A stretch of DNA of 23,620 nucleotides from Desulfovibrio sp. OttesenSCG-928-G15 (GCA_030266525.1 JAJDIC010000029.1:1-23620), one strand, 5' to 3'. Numbered from the stretch's first letter, positions 1-6,899 are shown. The notes: generated from the sequence alone by a model not told the origin. A program made the numbers and translations.

Positions 1-509
1 TCTCCCTCTGCGTTGGCGCAGCCGTATAGTGCGCCTGCGAAGTGGGAGCCAAGATAGGCGCAGATATCCTGTATGGAGCGTATGGCGTTAATGCCGCCGG
101 AGTCGAAGGGGTCGTCGCCTTCGTGGGCCAGGACCAGGCCTATTTTTTTCTTTCCGAAGCAGATACCCCCGTCCGGCATGGGCATTCCGGCTATGGCGTA
201 GCAGCGATCAATGAACTGTTTGATTTGCCCGCACAGGTTGAACCAGTAAACGGGTGAAACAAAAATCAGTGTGTCGGCTTCTTCCAGCAGGGGATAGAAA
301 TTGTTCATATCGTCCTTTTGCACACAGCGGCCGTTGTTCAGTTTGCGGCATGCTCCGCATGCCCGACACGGCTCGATTTGCAGGCGGGCGATGTCCATTG
401 TGGTCACTTCGTGGCCATTTTTTTCTGCCGCTTTGGCCGCCTGGGCTGCCAGAAAGTTTGAATTGCTTTTTTTTCTGCTACTACTGGTGATGAAGAGTAT
501 TTTTGCCAT
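1..509 (-). CDS. Flavodoxin-like NAD(P)H-dependent FMN reductase / iron-sulfur flavoprotein (3' end missing)
   Basis: The frame is open from an ATG at 509 to the left edge, 169 codons without a stop, so the C-terminus lies outside the window. The N-terminus MAKILFITSSSRKKSNSNFL is a beta strand followed by the Ser-rich FMN-phosphate loop of the NADPH-dependent FMN reductase/flavodoxin fold. A compact cysteine cluster follows (C48, C51, C54, C62; C-x2-C-x2-C-x7-C), then a DDM motif and a SPVYWFN strand-loop, as in iron-sulfur flavoproteins that carry FMN and a 4Fe-4S cluster. Family members are cytoplasmic electron-transfer proteins or quinone/FMN reductases; the substrate cannot be told. AAGGA lies about 11 bases before the start. 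The gene is 60 bp downstream of rsmB on the same strand with no terminator between, so cotranscription is possible. Confidence 0.88.
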   Translation of the reverse strand, partial: MAKILFITSSSRKKSNSNFLAAQAAKAAEKNGHEVTTMDIARLQIEPCRACGACRKLNNGRCVQKDDMNNFYPLLEEADTLIFVSPVYWFNLCGQIKQFIDRCYAIAGMPMPDGGICFGKKKIGLVLAHEGDDPFDSGGINAIRSIQDICAYLGSHFAGALYGCANAEG

Positions 510-569
510 GTTCTCTTGTCCTTGTTAAGGAATGCAGGGGGAAGCAGGAAATTCCCAAGGCACACCGTA

Positions 570-2105
570 TTATTTTTTTATAATGCAAGCGCCGTAGAAA
601 AATTCATGTAACGGCGAATCAAAGGAAGTGCGGTACTCCTTTTCCAGTTTCGCGTCGGCGTGATCATGCAGAAAGGCTGCGATCTGATCTTCATTTTCCG
701 CCGGGCTTACCGTGCAGGTGAGGTAAATAATGCGCCCGCCAGGGAGTAACGCCTGCCAGACAGAATCCAGGATTTCGCGTTGCAGGGCGGCTAAGCGTTC
801 CACATCTTCCAGCGTTCTGCGCAGACGTATTTCCGGCCGCCTGGCCATGGTGCCCAGGCCGGAGCAGGGCGCATCCACAAGGATGGTGCCAAAGCAGGGA
901 AGGGCAACTGGTCTCCCGAAAACCGGCCCGGCCATGGCACCAAGCTCCCGCAAAAGCGACTGCCCGTCTTCGGAAGCATCAAACACCAGAGTCGTCGGGC
1001 AGGGCGGCGGCGTGAGCGAAGGCATGCACGGTGGCGCAGACTCTGCGCTCCCGGAGGCGTCACTGTTCACCAGGCTGTTGCTGCCCGGAGCGTGGGTATT
1101 GCTGTTCTGAACGTGCCCTTTGCTGTCCGGCGAGCCGGTAGAGGCGGGCACAGTCTTTTTGCCTGCCACATTGTCCGGGCTTTGGGTAATGCGCTCGTAT
1201 TCTTTGCCAAGGTTGGACAGGCGTTGTCTGGACGGGTCGGAGGCAAGGCTCACTGCAACGCCCTGTTCCAGAAGGGCCAGGGTTTTCCCCCCGCGCCCCG
1301 CACAGCAGTCCCATATGGGCAGGGGCCAGTCTGCAGGCGAAAAAGCATCCAGCGCGGCGTAAGACGCGCCGCTCTGTCTGCTTGCACGACCCTCTTTCAG
1401 CAGCGTGCGAGCCTGCCAGGGGAGAGGGCCGGAAAAAGAAAGCAGTGCTGGTTCGACCAGGCTGGCTTCGTCCGCATATTCCCCTTGTAATTCTTTCAGT
1501 AGCGCGGGCCATTGGGGCTTTAACCGATTAAAGCGAAGCCCGGTCGGTGGAGCCGTTTGCGAGGCGACCAGCAGTTGTTCCGCTGCTGTTTCCCCGTAGC
1601 GTTCCGCCCAGAGTGTGGCTATCCATTTCGGCATGGCGTAACGCGCATGCAGGGGCTGGCTTGTTCCCCCCGGACCATGGAATTCTGACAGTTTGCGCTG
1701 CATGGAGCGCAGTGCGCCGTTGGCTACCCCGGCCAGGCCCTTGCCAAAACGGTTACGCACATGGCTGACAGCCCAGTTTACCGCCGCATGGTGCGGAACT
1801 CGTAGAAAGACCATTTCATACAGGGCCGTTATCAGGACCAGCCGCATTTCAGCGGGGAGCTTGTCCGGCTTGGCAAGAAAATATTCGGAAAAACCGCGCA
1901 GCCTGAGATACCAGCGCAAAACACCGTACACCAGTTCCGTGCATAAGCGTTTGTCAGTCGGCACAAGCCGGATGGATCCCAAAACGCCATCCAGAGCGGC
2001 TTGCGAGTCGGTGTTGTCGTCAAGAACCCGGTTCAGGGCGAGCAGCGCCGCCGCTCTGGGGTCGTGCCCTGCCTTGTGATGCAGGCCTTTGGCCGAACGT
2101 GTCAT
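570..2105 (-). CDS. rsmB: 16S rRNA cytosine-C5 methyltransferase, RsmB/Sun family
   Basis: 511 aa. Residues about 15-140 form a NusB-like RNA-binding domain. The Rossmann methyltransferase domain carries SAM motif I (IWDCCAGRGGKTL, about 264-276), motif II (ASDPSRQRL), motif IV DAPCSGLGT (about 411-419) and motif VI LTCTVSPAENE (about 462-472). The two family cysteines, in APC and TC, are both present. By family knowledge it methylates C967 of 16S rRNA in the cytoplasm. It is longer than the usual 430-450 aa because a Ser/Gly/Asn/Pro-rich stretch (about 312-372) sits between motif II and the next strand. The ATG overlaps the DUF116 stop codon by 4 bp (ATGA), with AAGGA 9 bases upstream, so translation is probably coupled. 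Confidence 0.93.
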   Translation of the reverse strand: MTRSAKGLHHKAGHDPRAAALLALNRVLDDNTDSQAALDGVLGSIRLVPTDKRLCTELVYGVLRWYLRLRGFSEYFLAKPDKLPAEMRLVLITALYEMVFLRVPHHAAVNWAVSHVRNRFGKGLAGVANGALRSMQRKLSEFHGPGGTSQPLHARYAMPKWIATLWAERYGETAAEQLLVASQTAPPTGLRFNRLKPQWPALLKELQGEYADEASLVEPALLSFSGPLPWQARTLLKEGRASRQSGASYAALDAFSPADWPLPIWDCCAGRGGKTLALLEQGVAVSLASDPSRQRLSNLGKEYERITQSPDNVAGKKTVPASTGSPDSKGHVQNSNTHAPGSNSLVNSDASGSAESAPPCMPSLTPPPCPTTLVFDASEDGQSLLRELGAMAGPVFGRPVALPCFGTILVDAPCSGLGTMARRPEIRLRRTLEDVERLAALQREILDSVWQALLPGGRIIYLTCTVSPAENEDQIAAFLHDHADAKLEKEYRTSFDSPLHEFFYGACIIKK

Positions 2106-3058
2106 GTATGGTGTTCCTTGTTTTCGGCCAGGGGGGCGGCCGTGGAAGCGCTTTGGGGAGCGTCTTCGGGAGTGATTTTTGAAGCGCCTGGTGGAGTACA
2201 GGAGGAAGCGCCTGTCGGAGCGCCTGTCGGAGCAGCGGGGGAAATCTTCTGCTGGCTAAGGGCGTTTTTCAATATTTCCGGGTGTTTGACACCGCCTTCC
2301 ACATAGCGGTCCAAAGCGGCGACAAGATGCGGAAGCGCGATAATAGTGTTCCGGCACGGGCCTTCTGGTCTGCCGTTCAATATGCCGTGTACGGGAAGTG
2401 GATAGGTATCCTGTATGCCGGAAGTCAAATCCCGCTCGCAAGCGATGGCGATAATCAGGCGGGGTTTTGTTTCTACAACAATGCGTCGGGCAATGGTGCC
2501 GCCGGTGGCGATGGCCAGATGCACACCATATGCGTCGCGCAGGGCCAGCAAGCCCGCAATGGGGCACAGGCCGCAACGCTTGCAGGCATCTACCGAATAG
2601 CTGAGCCTGTATGTACAGGAGGCGCGTTGCAGGCAGTGCGGCAGCAATATGAGAATTTTATCAGCCGCAAATATGCCGTTCAGGCGTTCTGTAAGCTCGT
2701 TGTTCACCTTGATGAAACTGCGCCGTACCTCGTTGGTGGATATGCCGAACAGCCGGGCCAGAAGCTCCATAAAGGGCAGCAGGAATTTGATGGTAATACC
2801 GCGAACAGTGGATATGCCCCAAAAATGCCTGCCGGACAGTATTTGCACCACCAGTCCAAGCGAGGCCCAAGCGACAAGCCCGATGCAGCAGATCAGAAAA
2901 AAACCTGTAATATATGGAATACTAGGATGAATATTGCCAAGACCGACCACAGGAATGAGCCAGCCGACCAGCATGACAACGCATAACAATACGGACGTGC
3001 CTGTAACCAGCCCGATAAAAAGCCGCTTCCTCGGACGTTTTTCCGCAGGCGCAGTCAT
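2102..3058 (-). CDS. DUF116 family membrane protein
   Basis: 318 aa from the ATG at 3058. Two hydrophobic helices lie near the N-terminus (about residues 14-40 and 48-72). The soluble DUF116 domain that follows has the cysteine signature LPHCLQ...C...C-x2-C-x2-C (CKRCGLCPI), suggesting a metal or Fe-S site at the membrane surface. Function is unknown. In Desulfovibrio-type genomes this family typically sits beside rsmB and fmt. An ATG at 3091 would add 11 residues, but it overlaps the -10 box of the promoter proposed at 3090-3119, so 3058 is preferred; neither start has a good Shine-Dalgarno. The last 45 residues are a low-complexity Ala/Pro/Thr tail encoded by short 12-bp repeats. The stop overlaps rsmB by 4 bp. 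Confidence 0.85.
   Translation of the reverse strand: MTAPAEKRPRKRLFIGLVTGTSVLLCVVMLVGWLIPVVGLGNIHPSIPYITGFFLICCIGLVAWASLGLVVQILSGRHFWGISTVRGITIKFLLPFMELLARLFGISTNEVRRSFIKVNNELTERLNGIFAADKILILLPHCLQRASCTYRLSYSVDACKRCGLCPIAGLLALRDAYGVHLAIATGGTIARRIVVETKPRLIIAIACERDLTSGIQDTYPLPVHGILNGRPEGPCRNTIIALPHLVAALDRYVEGGVKHPEILKNALSQQKISPAAPTGAPTGASSCTPPGASKITPEDAPQSASTAAPLAENKEHHT
2184..2231. repeat. Short 12-bp coding repeats in the DUF116 tail
   Basis: The 12-mer GCGCCTGTCGGA occurs twice in direct tandem (2208-2219, 2220-2231), and a 10/12 copy occurs 24 bp earlier (2184-2195). It is in frame and encodes the GAPT-type repeats of the DUF116 C-terminal tail on the minus strand. Confidence 0.75.
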
Positions 3059-3089
3059 GAATGGCAAAAGAGGAGTGTTCACGCAGTAC

Positions 3090-3119
3090 ATTGTACACCA
3101 GCATGTGCCGCCTTGCCAA
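3090..3119 (-). promoter_or_regulatory. Candidate sigma70 promoter for DUF116-rsmB
   Basis: On the minus strand TTGGCA (3114-3119) and TACAAT (3090-3095) are separated by 18 bp. A transcription start near 3083 would leave a leader of about 25 nt before the ATG at 3058 and would exclude the upstream ATG at 3091. Confidence 0.5.
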
Positions 3120-3138
3120 CGGCAAAGAGCAACAGCGC

Positions 3139-3255
3139 CTACCGCCGGAAAATACGCTGGAAATACATCGGCCCGTAAAGAGCAATCGCGTCAGCGTTTT
3201 CCAACCAGGGCGAAAGACGGGTGCCCAAGGGGAAATTTTTCAGCTCTCGCCACAC
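3139..3255 (-). CDS. Possible 38-aa peptide (GTG start)
   Basis: A short frame upstream of DUF116 starts at GTG 3255 and ends at TAG 3139. It encodes a peptide ending ADAIALYGPMYFQRIFRR, with an aromatic and arginine pattern that looks more protein-like than random. There is no clear Shine-Dalgarno. The frame also stays open upstream of the GTG, so it could be the tail of an eroded gene. No family is recognised, and chance is a real alternative. Confidence 0.2.
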   Translation of the reverse strand: MWRELKNFPLGTRLSPWLENADAIALYGPMYFQRIFRR

Positions 3256-3273
3256 GACTTCGCACAAACAAAG

Positions 3274-3313
3274 AAGACGAAAACTGTTTACACCCAACAA
3301 TTTTCGTCTTTTT
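3274..3313 (-). terminator. Hairpin terminator beyond the tRNA fragment
   Basis: AAGACGAAAA (3274-3283) pairs perfectly with TTTTCGTCTT (3301-3310) around a 17-nt loop, with T-rich sequence on both sides, so it could work in both directions. It lies just downstream of the 3' end of the tRNA-Ser fragment at 3331-3395. It was probably the terminator of the original tRNA-Ser gene before the 1.8-kb insertion (inference). Confidence 0.55.
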
Positions 3314-3330
3314 AAACCGCAAACGCCTCA

Positions 3331-3395
3331 ATTCTGGCGGAGAGGGAGGGGTTTGAACTCTCGATACAGTTCCCCATATACACGCTTAGCAGGCG
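3331..3395 (-). repeat. tRNA-Ser 3' fragment; distal attachment-site copy
   Basis: These 65 bp match 5143-5207 at 63 of 65 positions in the same orientation (mismatches at 3349 and 3351). They cover the anticodon stem-loop, variable arm, T arm, acceptor 3' strand and CCA of tRNA-Ser(GCU). The 5' half of the tRNA is absent: identity stops right after the anticodon stem, where the sequence becomes aattacgg. This is the expected remnant end of an element that integrated into the tRNA 3' half. Confidence 0.88.
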
Positions 3396-3495
3396 AATTA
3401 CGGTTTTTTGTGCGAGTGAAGTCTACCGGGGATTTGCTAGGCATGTAAGCCATGCAAGAGCACTCAAAGCACTTGAGCGGACCTGAACAGCACAG

Positions 3496-3522
3496 AAAAA
3501 GTATGCATAACGGTATGCATAC
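3496..3522 (-). terminator. Intrinsic terminator of the toxin-antitoxin operon
   Basis: Read on the minus strand, GTATGCAT (3522-3515) and ATGCATAC (3508-3501) form a perfect 8-bp stem with a 6-nt loop, followed directly by five T residues (3500-3496). It begins 2 bp after the toxin stop codon. Confidence 0.7.
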
Positions 3523-3524
3523 AA

Positions 3525-3845
3525 TTACCGCGCAAGCCTCTCAAGCAACAACTCCTCTATGGCTCGTCTACCGTCAAGAACTGCGAGAATGAACACATCT
3601 TTCCCGTCAACCCGATAGAATATGCGCCAAGGTGTATCTTGAAGCTCGCGAATCTTACTATTGGAGAAGGGAACCAGTTCGTTTGGCAGTTTGCCGCGCA
3701 TGGGGAGCTTTTCGAGGGAATAGGCACTACGTTCCAACCGGGCAAGAATGGCCTCGGCTTGTTCTGTTCCGTCTCTGGGAAGGATGAAGTCATACACTTC
3801 AAGAATATCGGCAATGGCTTCAGGCGTCAGCGTAACCTTATACAT
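3525..3845 (-). CDS. Type II toxin, ParE/RelE superfamily
   Basis: 106 aa from the ATG at 3845 (MYKVTLTPEAIADILEVYDF). A longer in-frame start at 3896 is rejected because it would add residues from inside the antitoxin gene, and the family begins with this short strand plus helix. The C-terminal half reads IRELQDTPWRIFYRV then VFILAVLDGRR, the strand-turn-strand core of the ParE/RelE fold, with arginines where members contact DNA gyrase or the ribosome. Which target applies cannot be told. The start codon lies inside the antitoxin's last codons (ATGTATAA), giving an 8-bp overlap and coupled translation, with AAAGG and AGGG upstream. Confidence 0.9.
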   Translation of the reverse strand: MYKVTLTPEAIADILEVYDFILPRDGTEQAEAILARLERSAYSLEKLPMRGKLPNELVPFSNSKIRELQDTPWRIFYRVDGKDVFILAVLDGRRAIEELLLERLAR

Positions 3846-4122
3846 TGCCCTGCCTTTCGCTGATAGTTTTGCGTATACTCGCAAAGGCCTCGGCAATTGG
3901 AACGCCCTTGCCTTCCCGGATGCTCTTTTCGCTCATGGAGAGAATTTTAAGCAGGGCAATGCCTTCTGTTAAGCGTTCGTAGTCATGAACGCCCATCAGT
4001 ACCGCAGAGGCCTCGCCATTTTGGGTAATAACCATGGGGCCGGACGTGTTTACCTGTTCCAGCACCTTGCCGCTGTTGGCCTTTACATAACTGATGGGCT
4101 TGATGTCCTGGCTTGGTCGCAT
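3838..4122 (-). CDS. Antitoxin, Phd/YefM family
   Basis: 94 aa. The N-terminal half shows the Phd/YefM DNA-binding fold (DIKPISYVKANSGKVLEQVN, then PMVITQNGEASAVLMGVHDYERL), and the C-terminal helix region (about 55-94) should wrap the toxin. GGAGG lies 3 bases before the CCAC that precedes the ATG at 4122. By family knowledge it neutralises the toxin and represses its own promoter, alone and with the toxin. Repeats around the promoter at 4142-4180 are plausible operator half-sites. Confidence 0.92.
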   Translation of the reverse strand: MRPSQDIKPISYVKANSGKVLEQVNTSGPMVITQNGEASAVLMGVHDYERLTEGIALLKILSMSEKSIREGKGVPIAEAFASIRKTISERQGNV

Positions 4123-4141
4123 GTGGCCTCCAATGTTTTCT

Positions 4142-4180
4142 ATTTAGACCAAATTTAGATGTAATTCGGTTATTGGTCAA
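4142..4180 (-). promoter_or_regulatory. Promoter and possible operator of the phd-parE pair
   Basis: On the minus strand TTGACC (4175-4180) and TAAATT (4152-4157) are spaced by exactly 17 bp. The -10 region overlaps a direct repeat ATTTAGA (4142-4148 and 4153-4159 on the plus strand). An inverted GACCAA/TTGGTC pair brackets the promoter. This is the layout expected for antitoxin autorepression. The promoter lies in DNA where RhuM-like coding homology has already faded. Confidence 0.6.
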
Positions 4181-4221
4181 GATGGTTTTGGGCAGGCTCT
4201 TTCCGACTTGGACACTTCTCA

Positions 4222-4761
4222 AAGAAGCCAGAGCAAAAATCTCGCACATGCGGCGCTCACTGGCCCGGATGTCACGGATGCGTTCAAGCATCTCGTCAAA
4301 ATAGTCCGGGGCGGGAGAACCGGCGACGGGCGGGTTTTTTAACCGCTCATCGTCCATCGTGAAGCCTTTGAGCAGATATTCGCTGAGTCGTTCCGTGGCC
4401 CACTGCCGGAACTGTACGCCGCGTTGGGAGCGAACCCGGTAGCCGACAGCAAGAATGGCGTCCAGATTGTAATACTGCACGCGGTACTGTTTGCCGTCAG
4501 CGGCAGTCGTCAACTGTTGGTTGACAACTGAATCCGGTTGCAACTCTCCATCAGCAAAAATAGCCTTGAGATGCTTGGCGATGTTCTGTTTCGATGTCTG
4601 GAACAGCTCTGCCATCTGTTTCTGCGAGAGCCACAGACTTTCATCGTGAAAGCGAACCCGAATGATGTTTTTGCCGTCCTCGGCAGTATATAAAAGAAAC
4701 TCGCCCTGCTCGGCGATAGCGACAGGAGGATTTGCGGGGCGACTATTTCAGGCTTAGTCAT
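4222..4761 (-). pseudogene. RhuM-family protein, frameshifted and 3'-truncated
   Basis: The start is the ATG at 4761 (MTKPEIVAPQ), with GGAG 9-10 bases upstream. After about ten codons the RhuM-like sequence moves to another frame (NPPVAIAEQGEFLLYTAEDGKN, then LWLSQKQMAELFQTSKQNI, TTAADGKQYRVQYYNLDAIL, GYRVRSQRGVQFRQWATERL, YFDEMLERIRDIRASE). Loss of one base in the T-run at 4731-4733 would explain the shift. Homology fades after RRMCEIFALAS (near 4223), whereas the family normally continues for another 150-200 residues. The frame stays open to 3983 but there reads phd out of frame, which is meaningless. RhuM proteins are common cargo of genomic islands; their function is unsettled. Confidence 0.8.
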
Positions 4762-5098
4762 TCAGGACGGCTCCTTACGTAAGATACGCCCGAAGTATGC
4801 CGCAGACAGTACGGCTTTGCAATAAAATGGCCGTGAAGATTACTGCAAGACCTTGGCAACAACAGCACAGCCACCATCAACGGCGGGCTACTCCCCGATC
4901 TCGCCGTAATCGTCCAACTCCCTCTTTGCTATTCGTTCGTAGTGCTCATGCGCGGCCAACCATGAATATCTGTGCCCTGTCAAGGGCTGTGCATACTGCG
5001 AGGAGTAACCCCAAATTTTACGAAGGTTTGCCGGTTGGCATGCACAAACGCATGCGCAAAACCGACATGGCCCCAAATCCTACCCCGAACCATACCAA
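4762..5098. other. Unassigned DNA between the RhuM remnant and the tRNA
   Basis: About 340 bp with no convincing gene. The best candidate is a 62-codon minus-strand frame (4888-5076) whose last part, YSWLAAHEHYERIAKRELDD, looks protein-like while the first part is cysteine-rich and looks random. It could be the tail of a lost gene of the element. An integrase would be expected here, but no R-H-R-Y box motifs are seen. Confidence 0.4.
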
Positions 5099-5137
5099 AA
5101 ACCGCCGAGCTACTTTATCGTAACTCGGCGATTTTAT
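5099..5137 (-). terminator. Bidirectional hairpin terminator next to tRNA-Ser
   Basis: CGCCGAG (5103-5109) pairs with CTCGGCG (5124-5130) around a 14-nt loop. The minus-strand side continues into GGTTTTTGG, so it can end tRNA-Ser transcription. On the plus strand it is followed by ATTTTATTT. It lies on the element side of the repeat, so it was presumably brought in by the element. Confidence 0.65.
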
Positions 5138-5146
5138 TTAACATTC

Positions 5147-5237
5147 TGGCGGAGAGGGAGAGATTTGAACTCTCGATACAGTTCCCCATATACACGCTTA
5201 GCAGGCGTGCTCCTTCGGCCGACTCGGACACCTCTCC
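5147..5237 (-). tRNA. tRNA-Ser (anticodon GCU)
   Basis: This is a 91-nt class II tRNA. Acceptor GGAGAGG (5237-5231) pairs with CCTCTCC (5157-5151), followed by discriminator G and an encoded CCA (5149-5147). The anticodon loop CTGCTAA, closed by the ACGC/GCGT stem, reads AGC/AGU codons. There is a long variable arm, and the T arm is GAGAG-TTCAAAT-CTCTC. Its 3' half is the attachment sequence of the element on its downstream side. Confidence 0.97.
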
Positions 5238-5262
5238 GCTGCTGTTGCCACAGCAACGAGAC

Positions 5263-5292
5263 TCTTTACGTCATGAGGGGAATATCTGTCAA
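5263..5292 (-). promoter_or_regulatory. Promoter of tRNA-Ser
   Basis: Minus strand TTGACA (5287-5292) and TAAAGA (5263-5268) are spaced by 18 bp, placing the start near 5256, about 20 nt before the mature 5' end. The -35 is perfect and the -10 is weak. Confidence 0.5.
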
Positions 5293-5408
5293 CCTTTCGT
5301 TTTTGGGGGGCGGGTGGCGCGTGACGGGCGTCTTTCAGGAGATGGCTTTTCCCGGGCTAAGATGGTACAGATCGTTGAGCGCAGCTGTTTTGCGCAGTAG
5401 GTGTGCAT

Positions 5409-5437
5409 TTGGCTGATTTTATTCTGCGCGTTATGGT
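5409..5437 (+). promoter_or_regulatory. Candidate promoter of the polysaccharide operon
   Basis: TTGGCT (5409-5414) and TATGGT (5432-5437) are spaced by 17 bp, each matching 4 of 6 consensus positions. The predicted start near 5444 gives a leader of about 27 nt with an AAGGAGG ribosome-binding site before the ATG at 5471. Confidence 0.4.
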
Positions 5438-5470
5438 TTTCAGGGCGCATGGCGTTAAAGGAGGGTGGAC

Positions 5471-6862
5471 ATGCATGCTGGTATAGTGGCCTGGTCCCTT
5501 TTCGAGAACAAGGGCGGCATAGAGCGCCTTGCCTGTGCTTTGGCCGGGGCCATGATTGACCGCTCCCACCGGGTGACCCTGTTTTACAAGCGGCCCGCGC
5601 AAAAAGGTGCCCAGGCCGTATTTCCTGTGCCTGCCGGGGTGCAGCTTGTGCCGCTTGATCTGGATTATGCGGACTCTAACTTCGGGGCAGCGCGTGAGGC
5701 CCTTTGTTCGGCCGGGCTTGACGCTTTGGCTGCGCTGTTTTCCTGGGAAAGTCTTTTGTGGTTTCCCCCCCTGTTAAGGGGAACCGGGGTGCCGCTGATT
5801 ATTTCCGAGCACAACACCCCCGCGCTTATCAACGGCAAGTGGAACGAATATGAACGGCTTTGCTGCCTGCACACGGCCGATGAGTTGCATATTTTATTGC
5901 AGGGCTTTGTCAGGGAATACCCCGAATCGCTCGTAAAGCACCTGCGCGTTATCCCCAACCCGGCAAAACGCCCGCCCTGGCGGGCGGACGCCGCCCGCGC
6001 CGCCGGCTCCCGCCGTACCCTGCTCAGCGCAGGCCGTTTTGTGGACAAGGTCAAGCAGTTCTCTTTGCTAATCAAGGCCTTTGCCCTGTTGCATGCACGT
6101 TTTCCCGATTGGGATCTGGAACTGTGCGGCGATGGAGAGTCCATGGGCGGGTATCGAGATTTGGCGGCATCGCTGCTTCCGGCCGGCCGGGTCCGTTTTC
6201 CCGGAATGGTCGACGATATGGACGGGTACTACGCCGCTGCCGATCTGTTTTGCGTTCCTTCTCTCTACGAGGGCTTCGGCATGGTCACGGTGGAGGCGCA
6301 GGGGCACGGCTTGCCTGCCATTGGTTTTGCCGCCTGTCCCGGCACAAACGAGATTATCGTGCATGGCGAAAACGGCCTGCTTGCCGAGCATATGACCCCG
6401 GAAAGCCTTGCCGTGGAACTGGAAAAGCTGATGGAAGATGACGGGCTTCGTGCCGGAATGGGCCGCCGGGCCTGGGAAATGCTGGACCGTTACGCCCCGG
6501 AGGCTGTTTTTGATGCCTGGGAAACCCTGTTCCTCGACGCAGCCGCCCGAAAGGGGCGCACCCGCATTGACGAGCTTGCCGCTATGGATACTGCCGGTGA
6601 TGGCAACTGCGCATCTGGCGAGCTGCACGGGGATAACTCCTTTACTGCTTGCGCCAGAGAGCTTGTGCTGCGCGGGCACCCTTTTGATCGCAGCGCGTAC
6701 CTAAGCCTGCACCGGGAGTTGCAGGCCCGGGGCGAGGCCAGCCCTTTTTCCGAAAAGCATATCAATGGCTTTATCAAGCGGCACAAGCGTTATCTGTTGG
6801 CGGGGCATGACGGCCTTTGGCCGCGCTTTCGCCAGTTTTTCCGGAATTTTCGCGGGCGTTAG
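5471..6862 (+). CDS. Glycosyltransferase family 4
   Basis: 463 aa. The ATG at 5471 is chosen over an in-frame GTG at 5465 because AAGGAGG ends 6-7 bases before it, while the GTG would touch the Shine-Dalgarno. The N-terminal Rossmann domain opens GIVAWSLFENKGGIERL with the nucleotide-binding GG loop. The C-terminal GT-B domain has LLSAGRFVDKVKQF (about 184-197) and E-x7-E (E267 to E275, EGFGMVTVEAQ). A C-terminal extension of about 90 residues, rich in basic and aromatic residues, follows the GT fold. It should transfer a sugar from a nucleotide sugar to a growing cell-surface glycan at the inner membrane; donor and acceptor are unknown. First gene of the rightward operon. Stop is TAG. Confidence 0.9.
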   Translation: MHAGIVAWSLFENKGGIERLACALAGAMIDRSHRVTLFYKRPAQKGAQAVFPVPAGVQLVPLDLDYADSNFGAAREALCSAGLDALAALFSWESLLWFPPLLRGTGVPLIISEHNTPALINGKWNEYERLCCLHTADELHILLQGFVREYPESLVKHLRVIPNPAKRPPWRADAARAAGSRRTLLSAGRFVDKVKQFSLLIKAFALLHARFPDWDLELCGDGESMGGYRDLAASLLPAGRVRFPGMVDDMDGYYAAADLFCVPSLYEGFGMVTVEAQGHGLPAIGFAACPGTNEIIVHGENGLLAEHMTPESLAVELEKLMEDDGLRAGMGRRAWEMLDRYAPEAVFDAWETLFLDAAARKGRTRIDELAAMDTAGDGNCASGELHGDNSFTACARELVLRGHPFDRSAYLSLHRELQARGEASPFSEKHINGFIKRHKRYLLAGHDGLWPRFRQFFRNFRGR

Positions 6863-6899
6863 TTCCTTGCGGGCATGATAAAATTATCTTGCCCGTCTT
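6863..6899 (+). promoter_or_regulatory. Strong intercistronic hairpin
   Basis: CGGGCA (6870-6875) and TGCCCG (6890-6895) enclose a second perfect stem GATAA/TTATC with a 2-nt loop. The combined stem of about 12 pairs starts 7 nt after the first glycosyltransferase stop. No U-tract follows, so an mRNA-stabilising, processing or attenuating element is more likely than a full terminator. Confidence 0.5.

Larger units (their letters stand above)
3331..5207. mobile_element. Degraded tRNA-Ser-integrated element, 65-bp direct repeats
   Basis: The boundaries are the two tRNA-Ser direct repeats (3331-3395 and 5143-5207). The intact tRNA faces the insert with its 3' end, as in typical tyrosine-integrase insertions. 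The cargo is a Phd-ParE toxin-antitoxin pair, a RhuM-family pseudogene and unassigned DNA. No integrase, excisionase or replication gene is visible, so it cannot move by itself and is either a deletion remnant or a satellite. The toxin-antitoxin pair may explain its retention (inference). Confidence 0.75.

Noticed and set aside
4888..5076. A 62-codon minus-strand frame near the tRNA as an integrase
   Set aside because: No tyrosine-recombinase box residues are visible and the first half looks like random translation.
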